From NCBI GenBank assembly GCA_944321145.1, contig CALUKF010000001.1, positions 37,080-101,079 of the forward strand: a stretch of 64,000 nt of DNA, written 5' to 3'. Both the position numbers and the translations under genes were made by a program. This DNA comes from an uncultured Odoribacter sp. Lineage in GTDB: Bacteria; Bacteroidota; Bacteroidia; Bacteroidales; Marinifilaceae. This document shows, one piece after another, positions 50,169-58,922 of this stretch (its first letter is position 1; the number at the start of each line of letters is the position of its first letter). The notes below the pieces were generated by a model. That model worked only from the letters and a program-made list of their open reading frames with translations. It did no database searches and had not been told where the DNA came from.

Positions 50169-51413
50169 ATGAGATATAACAAATGGATTGGAATGATAGC
50201 AGCGGGCACATTTATGCTAAGTGCCTGCCAACGGGAGGAGGTTGTGCCTGCTCCGGGGTATTCGACTGAAGTCATAGCCTTTACTTCTCCTTACATGACT
50301 CGATCGACAGCCTTGCGCAATGATTTTAATCCCAACGACCAAGTGGGAGTTGTGGGGTATTGTTGGGCTATGAATGGAGATGTAAATAACAGTGACAGTG
50401 AGTGGGATACGAAAAAGGTATTTGCCCAGCCAGACATGTTTTACAATGAGCCACTGACTTATACGGAGGGCGGTTTATGGAACTACAACCATTATACCAA
50501 CACTCATGTCGAGGGTAGTGGGACAGGTTTATGTCCATGGTATGAAAACGAAGATTACACCTATTCGTTCTTTGCTTATTATCCGTATGCGAAATTTGGA
50601 GACCAAAGTACGTCGATGGTGGATGACGGCGTGATGAGAAATTACAAGTATGGCGAAATTGCCGACGGGAAAGGCAAGATTTACATTACGGATGAAAAAA
50701 CGACAGGCGACCCAATTATCAAATACCGTTTGCCTCATGAGGGGGAAAGTGCTTCCTCCGATAAATTGGATTGGGAAAAAGTGCCAGACTTTATGCTGAC
50801 TTATAAAATAGACCATCGGAAAGCGGACGGAGCGGTTTCTTTGGAATTCCGCCACCTGCTGTGTGCATTAGAGTTTGAAGTGAATAATTATAATTCGTTT
50901 CCGGTAGACGTCACGCAGTTAACATTCAGCGGGGAGAATTTTTACAAAGAGGTGATTGTTAAGGGGCAAGAAAGCGGATATAGCATAGGGGATACAAGGT
51001 ATAGCGGATATTTCAATCTTATCTCGGGAGAAGGAGATGCACTGTCCATAGGTAAAGCTACCGTAGACAGTGAGGGCAATCTCATTCCGGCAACAGAGAA
51101 GTTGACAGCGGATAAAGCCGAGAATTTGATTGATTTGCTTTTTATCACGGATGCACTAGGAAAAATCACGGATACGAAAGGCAGGTGCGGCATCAAGATC
51201 GCTGCTTCTTCGGAGGCATTTACCGGAGGGGAGATAACGGGTGGCAATATGGAAATCAGTGAGATGTCATTTACTGCCGGAGTGAAGAGCATTTTCAGCA
51301 TTAATATCGTGGGCAATGATTTTATCCTCCAAGTACGTTCCGACAACAACTGGATTGATGGCAATGTGAACGAAGACGGACATGGCAGCAACGATGACAT
51401 CAGGTTTGAATAA
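50169..51413 (+). CDS. Fimbrillin-family minor pilus protein (second)
   Basis: A 414-residue lipoprotein (lipobox FMLSAC). The start of the mature part, 'VIAFTSPYMTRSTALRNDFN', and 'DQVGVVGYCW' are typical of fimbrillin-like family proteins, with a candidate maturation site at MTRS. Later segments 'LEFRHLLCALEFEVNNYNSF' and 'SFTAGVKSIFSINIVGNDFI' fit the two-domain fold. It probably forms part of the tip complex. It lies 5 bp before the frame of the DUF4906 gene. Confidence 0.8.
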   Translation: MRYNKWIGMIAAGTFMLSACQREEVVPAPGYSTEVIAFTSPYMTRSTALRNDFNPNDQVGVVGYCWAMNGDVNNSDSEWDTKKVFAQPDMFYNEPLTYTEGGLWNYNHYTNTHVEGSGTGLCPWYENEDYTYSFFAYYPYAKFGDQSTSMVDDGVMRNYKYGEIADGKGKIYITDEKTTGDPIIKYRLPHEGESASSDKLDWEKVPDFMLTYKIDHRKADGAVSLEFRHLLCALEFEVNNYNSFPVDVTQLTFSGENFYKEVIVKGQESGYSIGDTRYSGYFNLISGEGDALSIGKATVDSEGNLIPATEKLTADKAENLIDLLFITDALGKITDTKGRCGIKIAASSEAFTGGEITGGNMEISEMSFTAGVKSIFSINIVGNDFILQVRSDNNWIDGNVNEDGHGSNDDIRFE

Positions 51414-51430
51414 TTTAAATGCAGCGAATT

Positions 51431-53926
51431 ATGAATTTCTTTAAGAATGAATTGAGAAGACTGGCGGTATGGAGCTCTTGTGTGATCGCCGCTGCCTGCA
51501 GCACGGAGGAATGGAACGTGCAGGATTCCGGTTTGGCATTGAAAGAAGGGGAAATAGCCCTGCAATGGTTGCCTGCGAATATGGGCATTCATCAGGTAGC
51601 TACCCGTGCAGAGGGAGATGGAGATCCCAAGACTGCGTTAGAGCGAAAAATCAATAATGTGCATATCTTTATTTTCAAAGAGGACGGCTCTTATTTGGAG
51701 GCGGATGGTGACGATGCTTTCCAAGGGTATCGCTATTTGGAGGGAAGTCAGAATTTGGTACTGAACAGTAATATGTTTGAAAAAGATCCAGAGGCGGCAG
51801 AGCATGCTTGCGTGTATGTATTGGCAAATATGCCGAAAAATTATTTCGGAGAGATTGGTGTAAATGGCAAACCGCAATCTATTGCTGATCGGAATGCTTT
51901 GGAAGAAAAGTCTTTTAACCTGCCGGAATTTACGGCTGCATTGCCGGCAACGGGACTTCCGATGGTGATCCGGCAAGACGGCGTGGATTTGAGTACAGAC
52001 GCACCTAATAAAGTGGTGCTGTTACAACTGCATTCTTTGATGGCGCGCATTGACTTGAATTTCAAGATGGAACCAGACCAATATGACGAAGGGGTACAGT
52101 ATCCGGCTCTGCGTATCAATTCAGTTAAGGTGGGTAATTTTCCGACAGGCGGAAAGATTTTATCTCAGTTGGATGATGGCAAAACAGAAGAAACCCAAGG
52201 AGACTTGATTCTGGAGGAGAAATCGGTGGAATGGGATGGTCTCGGGCAGGCAATTCGCCGGAACGGCGGCGACTTAACACTGACACTCTACATGTTCGAG
52301 CATTCACGGGAGGCTAAGTCGTTGAGTGACATATTTGGGAGAGATAATTACCCTGAGAATATTACCCCCGTCGAGAAACAACGTTACAAGAATGCTTTGG
52401 CAACAGAGGGTGCTGCCTATATCGAATTGAAAGGCACGTACACAAATCATAATAATTATACCTATGATAACGTGACTTATCGCTTGTATCCCGGTGCGAA
52501 CCCGGATGATGATTTTACCATCAAGAGAAATTGCCAGTATAAGAACAATATTACCATTATGGGTATCACGGTGAACAATGAGGGGAACGAGGCGTTGCTG
52601 GATACGCGCGTGAATATCGACCGCACGGCTAATCCGTATTTTATCGAGATGTTGCGGGAGCGCAAACATGATGCCCATTTCAATGTGACACCGATGGACG
52701 TATTCCTTTATGAGCCGGGCAGCAGCGTGAAGGTGGAAATTGTAGAGCCGGAGAGTCATCGATGGATTCGAATGGAGCCGTACAAAACGGCTGTTAAAAA
52801 TAAAAATGAGAGCAACGATAAATATCTTTGGGTTAATGAAGGAGCAGCGACTTGTAAGTATGCTGCCAAAGGTGCAGGAGACGGGAAGCGGAAGTATTTC
52901 ACGACCGATTTGTTTGCTGGGCTGAATGCCGAGGGGGAATTGGGGAACCAAGAGAATAGTACGTCGTATACTGTAACTTGGGATGCAAATGACACGGAGC
53001 AGGACGGGGATGGACATACGATTCATGAGGAACGTATTTATTTCTATATCGATGAGAATGTGCCGCAGGATGCAGGTAATGGTTATTCTAATTTGGATGC
53101 TGCTAGAAATGTGATGGAGCGTAGTGCAACAGTGCGCATCACTTATATTTCGTCAAATGGCAATGAGGAAATTCGAGAGGCTGAGATTAAGCAGTATGGG
53201 ATGCTGAGGGTGCCGTTTGATAAATTCCAGCAAGGTCAATATAGTAGGCAGAGAGATGGTTATATTTTTTATATAGAATATTACGAGGAGTATTTGGAGC
53301 ATTATGACGGGAAAAATACTTATAATGAGACGTATGATGGATTAGAGTGGGGATTTATGGGTATTGAAACAAATCTAGATGGTAGGGAGTGGCATACGTA
53401 TTTGGATTATGGATGGAGAAATACGAAATATATTATGCAACAGTTTAGAAACCAGTTAAGAGGAGATGAAGTTGAAGATATTGATTTGAATACTCGTCCT
53501 CGTGGAGCTGCCGAATATTGTTATAACAAAAATAAGCGTAATGAAAGAGGGCAAGTAGAAGAAATACATTGGTACTTGCCGACTATTTCAGAATTAGAGT
53601 ATGCGTTGGATCGCTATTATGGTACATTTGAGGTATTCCAAGAACAATGGTATTGGTCTTCTAATCCAGGGTGTAGCTATAATGATACAGGGGAGAATCC
53701 AGATTATGCACGCGCAACTCAAGTGAGGTATGATCCTACAGATAGAGAAGCGAATGCTAGTGGTTTTGTACATGCACAAAGTAGTGCAAATCACTCTTAC
53801 TATGAAGGAAAAGGAGGACATGCACGAAGGAATGAGGTATTTCGGATTCGAGCAGCATATGTTCATGATATAGAGAAAGATCGAAATAGTTATTGGAAAA
53901 ATAATATACCGACTAATTCTAATTAA
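51431..53926 (+). CDS. DUF4906-type large pilus tip protein
   Basis: An 831-residue lipoprotein (signal with 'VWSSCVIAAAC'; the ATG at 51431 is preferred over 51419). A fimbrillin-like N-region ('KINNVHIFIFKEDGSYLEAD', 'SLMARIDLNFKM') is followed by a DUF4906-type middle part and a C-terminal module with 'WYLPTISELEYALDRYYGTF', 'QWYWSSNPGC' and 'HARRNEVFRIRAAYV', resembling C-type-lectin/formylglycine-enzyme-like folds used by tip adhesins. The last roughly 700 bp are much richer in A+T than the start (17 G/C of 60 at 53221-53280). It is likely the adhesin that contacts the target surface. Confidence 0.78.
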   Translation: MNFFKNELRRLAVWSSCVIAAACSTEEWNVQDSGLALKEGEIALQWLPANMGIHQVATRAEGDGDPKTALERKINNVHIFIFKEDGSYLEADGDDAFQGYRYLEGSQNLVLNSNMFEKDPEAAEHACVYVLANMPKNYFGEIGVNGKPQSIADRNALEEKSFNLPEFTAALPATGLPMVIRQDGVDLSTDAPNKVVLLQLHSLMARIDLNFKMEPDQYDEGVQYPALRINSVKVGNFPTGGKILSQLDDGKTEETQGDLILEEKSVEWDGLGQAIRRNGGDLTLTLYMFEHSREAKSLSDIFGRDNYPENITPVEKQRYKNALATEGAAYIELKGTYTNHNNYTYDNVTYRLYPGANPDDDFTIKRNCQYKNNITIMGITVNNEGNEALLDTRVNIDRTANPYFIEMLRERKHDAHFNVTPMDVFLYEPGSSVKVEIVEPESHRWIRMEPYKTAVKNKNESNDKYLWVNEGAATCKYAAKGAGDGKRKYFTTDLFAGLNAEGELGNQENSTSYTVTWDANDTEQDGDGHTIHEERIYFYIDENVPQDAGNGYSNLDAARNVMERSATVRITYISSNGNEEIREAEIKQYGMLRVPFDKFQQGQYSRQRDGYIFYIEYYEEYLEHYDGKNTYNETYDGLEWGFMGIETNLDGREWHTYLDYGWRNTKYIMQQFRNQLRGDEVEDIDLNTRPRGAAEYCYNKNKRNERGQVEEIHWYLPTISELEYALDRYYGTFEVFQEQWYWSSNPGCSYNDTGENPDYARATQVRYDPTDREANASGFVHAQSSANHSYYEGKGGHARRNEVFRIRAAYVHDIEKDRNSYWKNNIPTNSN

Positions 53927-53927
53927 G

Positions 53928-54863
53928 ATGAGGAGGTGGTATTTATACTTTGTTTCCCTGCTCCTGCTGGCTACGGCTTGCGGGACAGGGAAAACCTCTA
54001 AGGGACAGACTGGAAAGGGAAAAGCGGCAGAGTTGACGACTTTCCCTTATCCGGAAGTGCCGGCGGTGATGACGTTGCCGGAAGACAGGATGGCGTATCT
54101 CCTGGAGCATTTCTGGGAGCGGTATGATTTTCGGGATACGGCGTTGTTGGGGCGGCGGGAGATTACGGAGCAGGGGTTTGCGGATTTTGTGGGGCTGCTG
54201 ATGCAGTCGGGCGACAAGGCGTTGTGGCAGCGGGCGATGAAGCCTTTTGCCGAGGCGGCGGTAGAGACGCCGGAGGCTTACCGGTGTTTTGGGCAGTTGG
54301 CAGAATTGTACCTCTATGATGCCAATTCGCCGATGCGGGATGAGGAGTTGTACCTCGCATTTTTGGAGGAGTTTATGCAGCAGAAGCCGCAGGACGAGGG
54401 GGTGTATGCCCGCTTGGAGTTCCAGCAGGAACTGGCGATGAAGAACCGCGTGGGGCGGGCGGCAACGGACTTCGCTTATACCCGGGCGGACGGCACAAAA
54501 GGCAGGTTGTCGGGGACGGCGAAGGGGAAGCCGTTGCTTCTGGTGTTCCATGACCCGGACTGTGTGCAGTGCCGCAAGACGATGGATTTGCTGAAGCATT
54601 CGCCGGAGCTGGCGGCAGCCGTCGAGGCAGGCAAGGTGGCGGTGCTGGCAGTGTATACGGAAGGCTACGGGGAGATTTGGCGCCTCTACAAGGACAGCCT
54701 CCCCGAGGGCTGGATTTCCGCCACGGACGGCGCAGTGGTCAAGACGGAGCTGCTCTACGACCTGAAAGCCATGCCTACGCTCTACCTTCTCGACAGCGCG
54801 CACCGCGTGGTGCTGAAAGACGCTTCGCCCGCCGCCGTCCTGCAGGCAGTGGCAGGGGAGTGA
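53928..54863 (+). CDS. Thioredoxin-like lipoprotein (DUF5106-type) in the pilus operon
   Basis: A 311-residue lipoprotein (lipobox LLLATAC). An N-terminal helical region (about residues 35-170, 'MAYLLEHFWERYDFRDTALL') resembling DUF5106 precedes a thioredoxin-like domain with the Cys-x-x-Cys site DPDCVQCRKTMDLL and a cis-Pro loop 'KAMPTLYLLD'. It begins 2 bp after the tip gene's stop, so it belongs to the pilus operon. It may keep pilus-protein cysteines reduced or isomerise their disulfides. The base composition returns to GC-rich here, unlike the end of the preceding gene. Confidence 0.82.
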   Translation: MRRWYLYFVSLLLLATACGTGKTSKGQTGKGKAAELTTFPYPEVPAVMTLPEDRMAYLLEHFWERYDFRDTALLGRREITEQGFADFVGLLMQSGDKALWQRAMKPFAEAAVETPEAYRCFGQLAELYLYDANSPMRDEELYLAFLEEFMQQKPQDEGVYARLEFQQELAMKNRVGRAATDFAYTRADGTKGRLSGTAKGKPLLLVFHDPDCVQCRKTMDLLKHSPELAAAVEAGKVAVLAVYTEGYGEIWRLYKDSLPEGWISATDGAVVKTELLYDLKAMPTLYLLDSAHRVVLKDASPAAVLQAVAGE

Positions 54864-54914
54864 GGGCGTTGCCGTGACGGTTTAATCTGCGGAAACGGGA
54901 AAATGATTCCTTGC

Positions 54915-54945
54915 TTTAGTTTTTGATTTATTTTCATTACCTTTG
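54915..54945 (+). promoter_or_regulatory. Promoter of the AAA-ATPase module
   Basis: A perfect -7 box TACCTTTG (54938-54945) lies 23 bp before the ATPase start; the -33 region is weak (TTTA at 54915-54918, 19 bp away). It implies that the module is transcribed separately from the pilus operon. Confidence 0.5.
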
Positions 54946-54967
54946 TTCCTAACTAAATCAAAAGCAG

Positions 54968-56134
54968 ATGAAGGAATCTATAATTATAAAGAATTTCGGA
55001 CCTCTGAAAGATGTGCGAATAGATGATATAAAACCTCTTATTGTATTTATTGGAGAATCGGCAAGTGGTAAAAGTACTTTGATGAAAGTCATTGTATTGA
55101 TGCGTTATATTTATAAGATGGTAAATATCCGCTCTTATCTGAAGAATTCCAATATAACTAAATCTCCGTTTAAGATACGTTTTAGTACCTTGTTGCGTGA
55201 TGGTTTGGATAAGATGGTAGGACCAGATACACAAATCATTTACACGGTAATGATAAACGGTCGTTCTTATATGTTGTCTTATGAAAAATCGCTGCATGCT
55301 AATGTTGATATTCCTGACAGTGATTTGGTGTTTTTTAAGGAATCCTATATTTCTGAATCTAGAAGCATTATTCCAGCATGGGCGTCTAAAGCAGCTTCTG
55401 CGAAAGGGGGCGATTTAGGTTTTTTCTTTCATGAGACATTCAGCGATTTTAACGATGCGACAGATGTTGTTAAGGAACAGGATTTGGATTACCTTAGTCT
55501 TAAACTTAGAGTCCAAAAATCTGCCAATAAGCCGAAGCAGTTTATGATTGAAGCAAAAGATGGGAATTATGCCCCAATTGAATTGCGGTATGCTTCTTCA
55601 GGTATCCAGACTTCTGCACCGTTGGTTACGATTGTCCGTTATTTTGCCCATGATTTTTCTTTTAAGGATGCTTTCCAGCGTTCTGTATTGAATTATTTGT
55701 ATCGGCAAGATCTTTTGACAAAGTTTACTCCAGGAATTGACCAGAGCCAATTGGGTAAATATGTGCATATCCATATTGAGGAGGCAGAGTTGAGTTTAGA
55801 CCCGGATTCTCAACGTGCTTTGATGAACCATATTATTAATGAGGCTTTTCATAAAAAGGGCGGGGATCGCAAGTTAGGATTGATGATTGCTACTCATAGC
55901 CCTTATATAACCAATCATTTAAACGTGTTATTGCGTGCGGGCTATTTTGAGAAGGCACGCCAGGATTATCCTTATTTGAATAAAGATGATATTGCTGTCT
56001 ATAAAGTACAGGATGGGATGCTTGTTTCTTTGATGGCAACGGATAATGATACGGGAGAATATGTCATCAATACTTATGATCTTTCTGATACAATGGAAAG
56101 AATTTATGATGATTATGAAAATATGGCGAAATGA
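54968..56134 (+). CDS. OLD/AAA_21-type ATPase of a two-gene module
   Basis: A 388-residue ABC/SMC-like ATPase. Walker A is GESASGKST (29-37). The signature is 'RYASSGIQTSAPLV' (Ser-Ser-Gly-x-Gln, 210-214). Walker B is 'YVHIHIEEAELSLDPD' with Glu271-Glu272, and the switch His310 lies in ATHSPYITNHL, wording typical of the AAA_15/AAA_21 ATPases in anti-phage systems. No TOPRIM or other nuclease domain is fused to it. The gene overlaps its partner by 4 bp. It is clearly AT-rich (18 G/C of 60 at 55021-55080, versus 38 of 60 at 58321-58380 in rho), suggesting transfer. Function in defence is inference; an alternative is a stress-linked ATPase. Confidence 0.82.
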   Translation: MKESIIIKNFGPLKDVRIDDIKPLIVFIGESASGKSTLMKVIVLMRYIYKMVNIRSYLKNSNITKSPFKIRFSTLLRDGLDKMVGPDTQIIYTVMINGRSYMLSYEKSLHANVDIPDSDLVFFKESYISESRSIIPAWASKAASAKGGDLGFFFHETFSDFNDATDVVKEQDLDYLSLKLRVQKSANKPKQFMIEAKDGNYAPIELRYASSGIQTSAPLVTIVRYFAHDFSFKDAFQRSVLNYLYRQDLLTKFTPGIDQSQLGKYVHIHIEEAELSLDPDSQRALMNHIINEAFHKKGGDRKLGLMIATHSPYITNHLNVLLRAGYFEKARQDYPYLNKDDIAVYKVQDGMLVSLMATDNDTGEYVINTYDLSDTMERIYDDYENMAK

Positions 56135-56787
56135 TGATGGAAAGTGCATTGGTTCATTTTTTAAAGGCGGATTATCTTTTGTATTTTAACTTGACATGGG
56201 ATGATAAAACCATGCAGATACGAAAAGAAGAGCATCCGAGTGGAAGGTTTGAGATTCGTGACTGTCAATCTCACATTATCCAATATAAAGGACATGGAGT
56301 GTCATGTATTAATAATAATGCCCAGTTTAATGTGGAGATTATTGATTTTGAATATTATATTAATCTTTTTCAGGGCAAGGAAGCCGGTGAAGGCAATAAG
56401 TGCGATTTTATTATTAACCCGATTGCAGGATATGATTTTATTATATTTAATGAATTAACTGAAAGTAAAAAAAGGTATATCAAACCTTTTGAAGTGCCAT
56501 CTACGGGTGAACAGCGAGAAGGGAAATTAGCTTATGCTAAAAAGCAATTGGAAGAATCTATTGAGAGATTTTATAGTGTGAACAATTTCTTAGACAATTA
56601 TGTAAGAAAAGTTGCCCTTTTCTCTTGCAGGCTGACGGATGGCAGGGGGGATAGTGTTATGGCACAATCCATGAAGGCTTTTCGGCGACCACAGAAAGTC
56701 TTTTCTAATATTCACAGTCATGATTTATTGGTTCATGGTTTTGTTTTTGAACAACGTATTTATGACCATGAATTTAAAGTTGTATAG
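56131..56787 (+). CDS. Partner protein of the AAA-ATPase, possible nuclease-like effector
   Basis: A 218-residue protein that I do not recognise as a named family. It starts inside the ATPase stop (ATGA overlap), so it is co-translated with it. The middle part reads NKCDFIINPIAG, then DFIIFNELTESKKRYIKPFE, then GKLAYAKKQLEESIERFY. The order Asp92, Glu108 and helix Gln139 resembles a PD-(D/E)xK nuclease core, but the Lys expected two residues after Glu108 is Thr110, so activity is uncertain; Lys113/114 are near. It has no signal peptide or membrane segment. Base composition is as AT-rich as the ATPase gene. Confidence 0.7.
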   Translation: MMMESALVHFLKADYLLYFNLTWDDKTMQIRKEEHPSGRFEIRDCQSHIIQYKGHGVSCINNNAQFNVEIIDFEYYINLFQGKEAGEGNKCDFIINPIAGYDFIIFNELTESKKRYIKPFEVPSTGEQREGKLAYAKKQLEESIERFYSVNNFLDNYVRKVALFSCRLTDGRGDSVMAQSMKAFRRPQKVFSNIHSHDLLVHGFVFEQRIYDHEFKVV

Positions 56788-56844
56788 TTTTTGGGGCATA
56801 TTCTGATAAATATATCTGCGTCGCGTAAATATTTGCGCAAATGC

Positions 56845-56875
56845 TTGCCAACTCAATATTTAATTTATACATTTG
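56845..56875 (+). promoter_or_regulatory. Promoter of rho
   Basis: TTG (56845-56847), 20 bp, then TACATTTG (56868-56875). The rho start lies 78 bp downstream. Confidence 0.65.
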
Positions 56876-56953
56876 CCGCATATTTCAATTCCGCCTGCGT
56901 CTGTTCGGGCGATTGTACCACAAATTAACTGATAAATCCTTTTAGTATAGTCT

Positions 56954-58828
56954 ATGTACGACATTTTGGAACTGAATGATAAGTTGCTGTCTGATTTGCG
57001 GCAAATAGCGAAGACGTTAAATATTAAACGTGTAGATTCTTTTAAGAAACAGGAACTGATATATAAGATTTTAGACCAGCAGGCGTTGTTGGCTGCGCAG
57101 TCTACTCCCGTGCCGGAGCTGAAAGAAAACAAGGAAAACAAAGCAGCGGAGGCTGCTCCTGCAGAACGCAAGGAGAAGAAGCAGCGCGCGCGCATGATGC
57201 GTCCGGGCGTGGAGAAGGTGGGGGATTCCAAGGGAGGCATCGGCGTGCAGAAGTTTATGCGCCGCAACCAGAAGCCCCAGGAGGAGGCAGCCAATGCCGA
57301 CAGAGGGCAGAATGCCCCGAAGCCGGAGGTGCGCAATGAGGAGCGCCGCCGCGAGGAGCCGAAGCAGAACTTCAACGCAAGGACTGCGAATCCGCCCGTT
57401 GAGCAGCCTGCCGAGCCGAAACCTTTCCAGAAGAAGCAGCCGGCGCCCCAGCAGGAGAAGCACATCCTCCATGCAGACGTCATTGAGGATACGCTCGATT
57501 TCACCCCTGTCGGCGAGCAGCCCATCTCTTATATCCAGCCCGTGGAGGAGAACAAGGGCGGGGAACAGCCGCAGGCAGCTGCAGCCAATTCCGGGAATGC
57601 AGGGGCGGAGGATGCCGGCGTTCAGCTTGGCGTGCAGGAAGGAAATGTACAGAATGAGCAGGGCGGCAATAAGATGCGTTTCGAGAAGCGGGACAAGTAT
57701 TACGAGTTTGACGGCATTATCCTGAATTCAGGCGTGTTGGAAATCATGCCCGACGGTTATGGCTTCCTGCGTTCCTCCGACTACAATTACCTCAATTCAC
57801 CGGACGACGTGTATGTTTCCCAGAGCCAAATCAAGCTCTTCGGCTTGCAGACCGGCGACACGGTGGAGGGCACGGTGCGTCCGCCGAAAGAAGGCGAAAA
57901 GTACTTCCCTCTGATTAAAGTCGAGAAAATCAACGGCAAGTCGCCGGATGCCGTGCGCGACCGTATCCCGTTCGACCACCTCACGCCGCTTTTCCCGAAC
58001 GAGAAGTTCAATATCACCGGCGGAGGGGCAGCGACTCTTTCCACCCGAGTGGTGGACATGTTTGCCCCCATCGGCAAGGGGCAGCGCGGTCTGATTGTGG
58101 CACAGCCCAAGACCGGTAAGACAGTGCTGCTGAAAGAGATAGCCAATGCCATTGCTGCCAATCACCCCGAAGTTTACTTGATTATCCTCCTGATTGACGA
58201 GCGCCCCGAGGAAGTGACCGACATGGCACGCAGCGTCAAGGCAGAGGTGATTTCTTCCACCTTCGACGAACCGGCAGAGCGCCATGTGAAGGTTGCCAAC
58301 ATCGTCCTGGAGAAGGCGAAGCGCATGGTGGAATGCGGGCACGACGTGGTGATTCTCCTCGACTCCATCACCCGTCTGGCACGGGCATACAATACGGTGT
58401 CGCCGGCTTCGGGCAAGGTGCTTTCCGGTGGTGTGGACGCCAACGCACTGCATAAGCCCAAACGCTTCTTCGGCGCTGCCCGTAACATCGAGAACGGCGG
58501 TTCGCTCACCATTTTGGCAACGGCTTTGACGGATACCGGTTCGAAGATGGACGACGTTATCTTCGAGGAGTTCAAGGGTACCGGCAACATGGAGTTGCAG
58601 CTCGACCGCAAGCTCTCCAACAAGCGCATCTACCCGGCAGTGGACATCACGGCGTCCAGCACCCGGCGCGAGGATTTGCTTTTGGAAGAATACACGCTCA
58701 ACCGCATTTGGATACTGCGCAACTACCTCACCGACATGAACTCCATCGAGGCAATGCAGTTCGTCAAAGAGCGTCTTGAGAAGACCCGTTCCAACGAAGA
58801 GTTCCTCATTTCCATGAACGACAAATAA
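56954..58828 (+). CDS. rho: Transcription termination factor Rho
   Basis: A 624-residue hexameric RNA helicase. The N-terminal Rho_N helical domain ('[20 protein letters not shown]') is followed by a low-complexity insert of about 185 residues (roughly 55-240) rich in Glu, Gln, Pro, Arg and Lys. Then comes the cold-shock RNA-binding domain ('[20 protein letters not shown]', '[20 protein letters not shown]') and the ATPase core with P-loop '[17 protein letters not shown]' (about residue 384) and the Q- and R-loop regions '[11 protein letters not shown]' and '[20 protein letters not shown]'. E. coli Rho has 419 residues; long inserts of this kind are usual in Bacteroidota. A strong terminator follows. 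Confidence 0.96.
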   Translation: MYDILELNDKLLSDLRQIAKTLNIKRVDSFKKQELIYKILDQQALLAAQSTPVPELKENKENKAAEAAPAERKEKKQRARMMRPGVEKVGDSKGGIGVQKFMRRNQKPQEEAANADRGQNAPKPEVRNEERRREEPKQNFNARTANPPVEQPAEPKPFQKKQPAPQQEKHILHADVIEDTLDFTPVGEQPISYIQPVEENKGGEQPQAAAANSGNAGAEDAGVQLGVQEGNVQNEQGGNKMRFEKRDKYYEFDGIILNSGVLEIMPDGYGFLRSSDYNYLNSPDDVYVSQSQIKLFGLQTGDTVEGTVRPPKEGEKYFPLIKVEKINGKSPDAVRDRIPFDHLTPLFPNEKFNITGGGAATLSTRVVDMFAPIGKGQRGLIVAQPKTGKTVLLKEIANAIAANHPEVYLIILLIDERPEEVTDMARSVKAEVISSTFDEPAERHVKVANIVLEKAKRMVECGHDVVILLDSITRLARAYNTVSPASGKVLSGGVDANALHKPKRFFGAARNIENGGSLTILATALTDTGSKMDDVIFEEFKGTGNMELQLDRKLSNKRIYPAVDITASSTRREDLLLEEYTLNRIWILRNYLTDMNSIEAMQFVKERLEKTRSNEEFLISMNDK

Positions 58829-58852
58829 CCCGTCTGGGTAATACAATAAAAG

Positions 58853-58887
58853 AAACAGGGCTGCGCCGGATGGGGCAGCCCTGTTTT
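58853..58887 (+). terminator. Strong terminator after rho
   Basis: AAACAGGGCTGC (58853-58864) pairs perfectly with GCAGCCCTGTTT (58875-58886), followed by more T residues. Heptamer array H6 begins immediately after it. Confidence 0.9.
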
Positions 58888-58889
58888 TC

Positions 58890-58922
58890 GTTCATCGTTC
58901 ATCATTCATCGTTCATCGTCAA
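58890..58922 (-). repeat. Heptamer array H6 (4-5 units)
   Basis: Plus-strand units GTTCATC, GTTCATC, ATTCATC, GTTCATC and a final GTCAATG. On the minus strand it begins with the fumarase stop codon (TGA) and continues as GATGAAC units. Confidence 0.88.
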
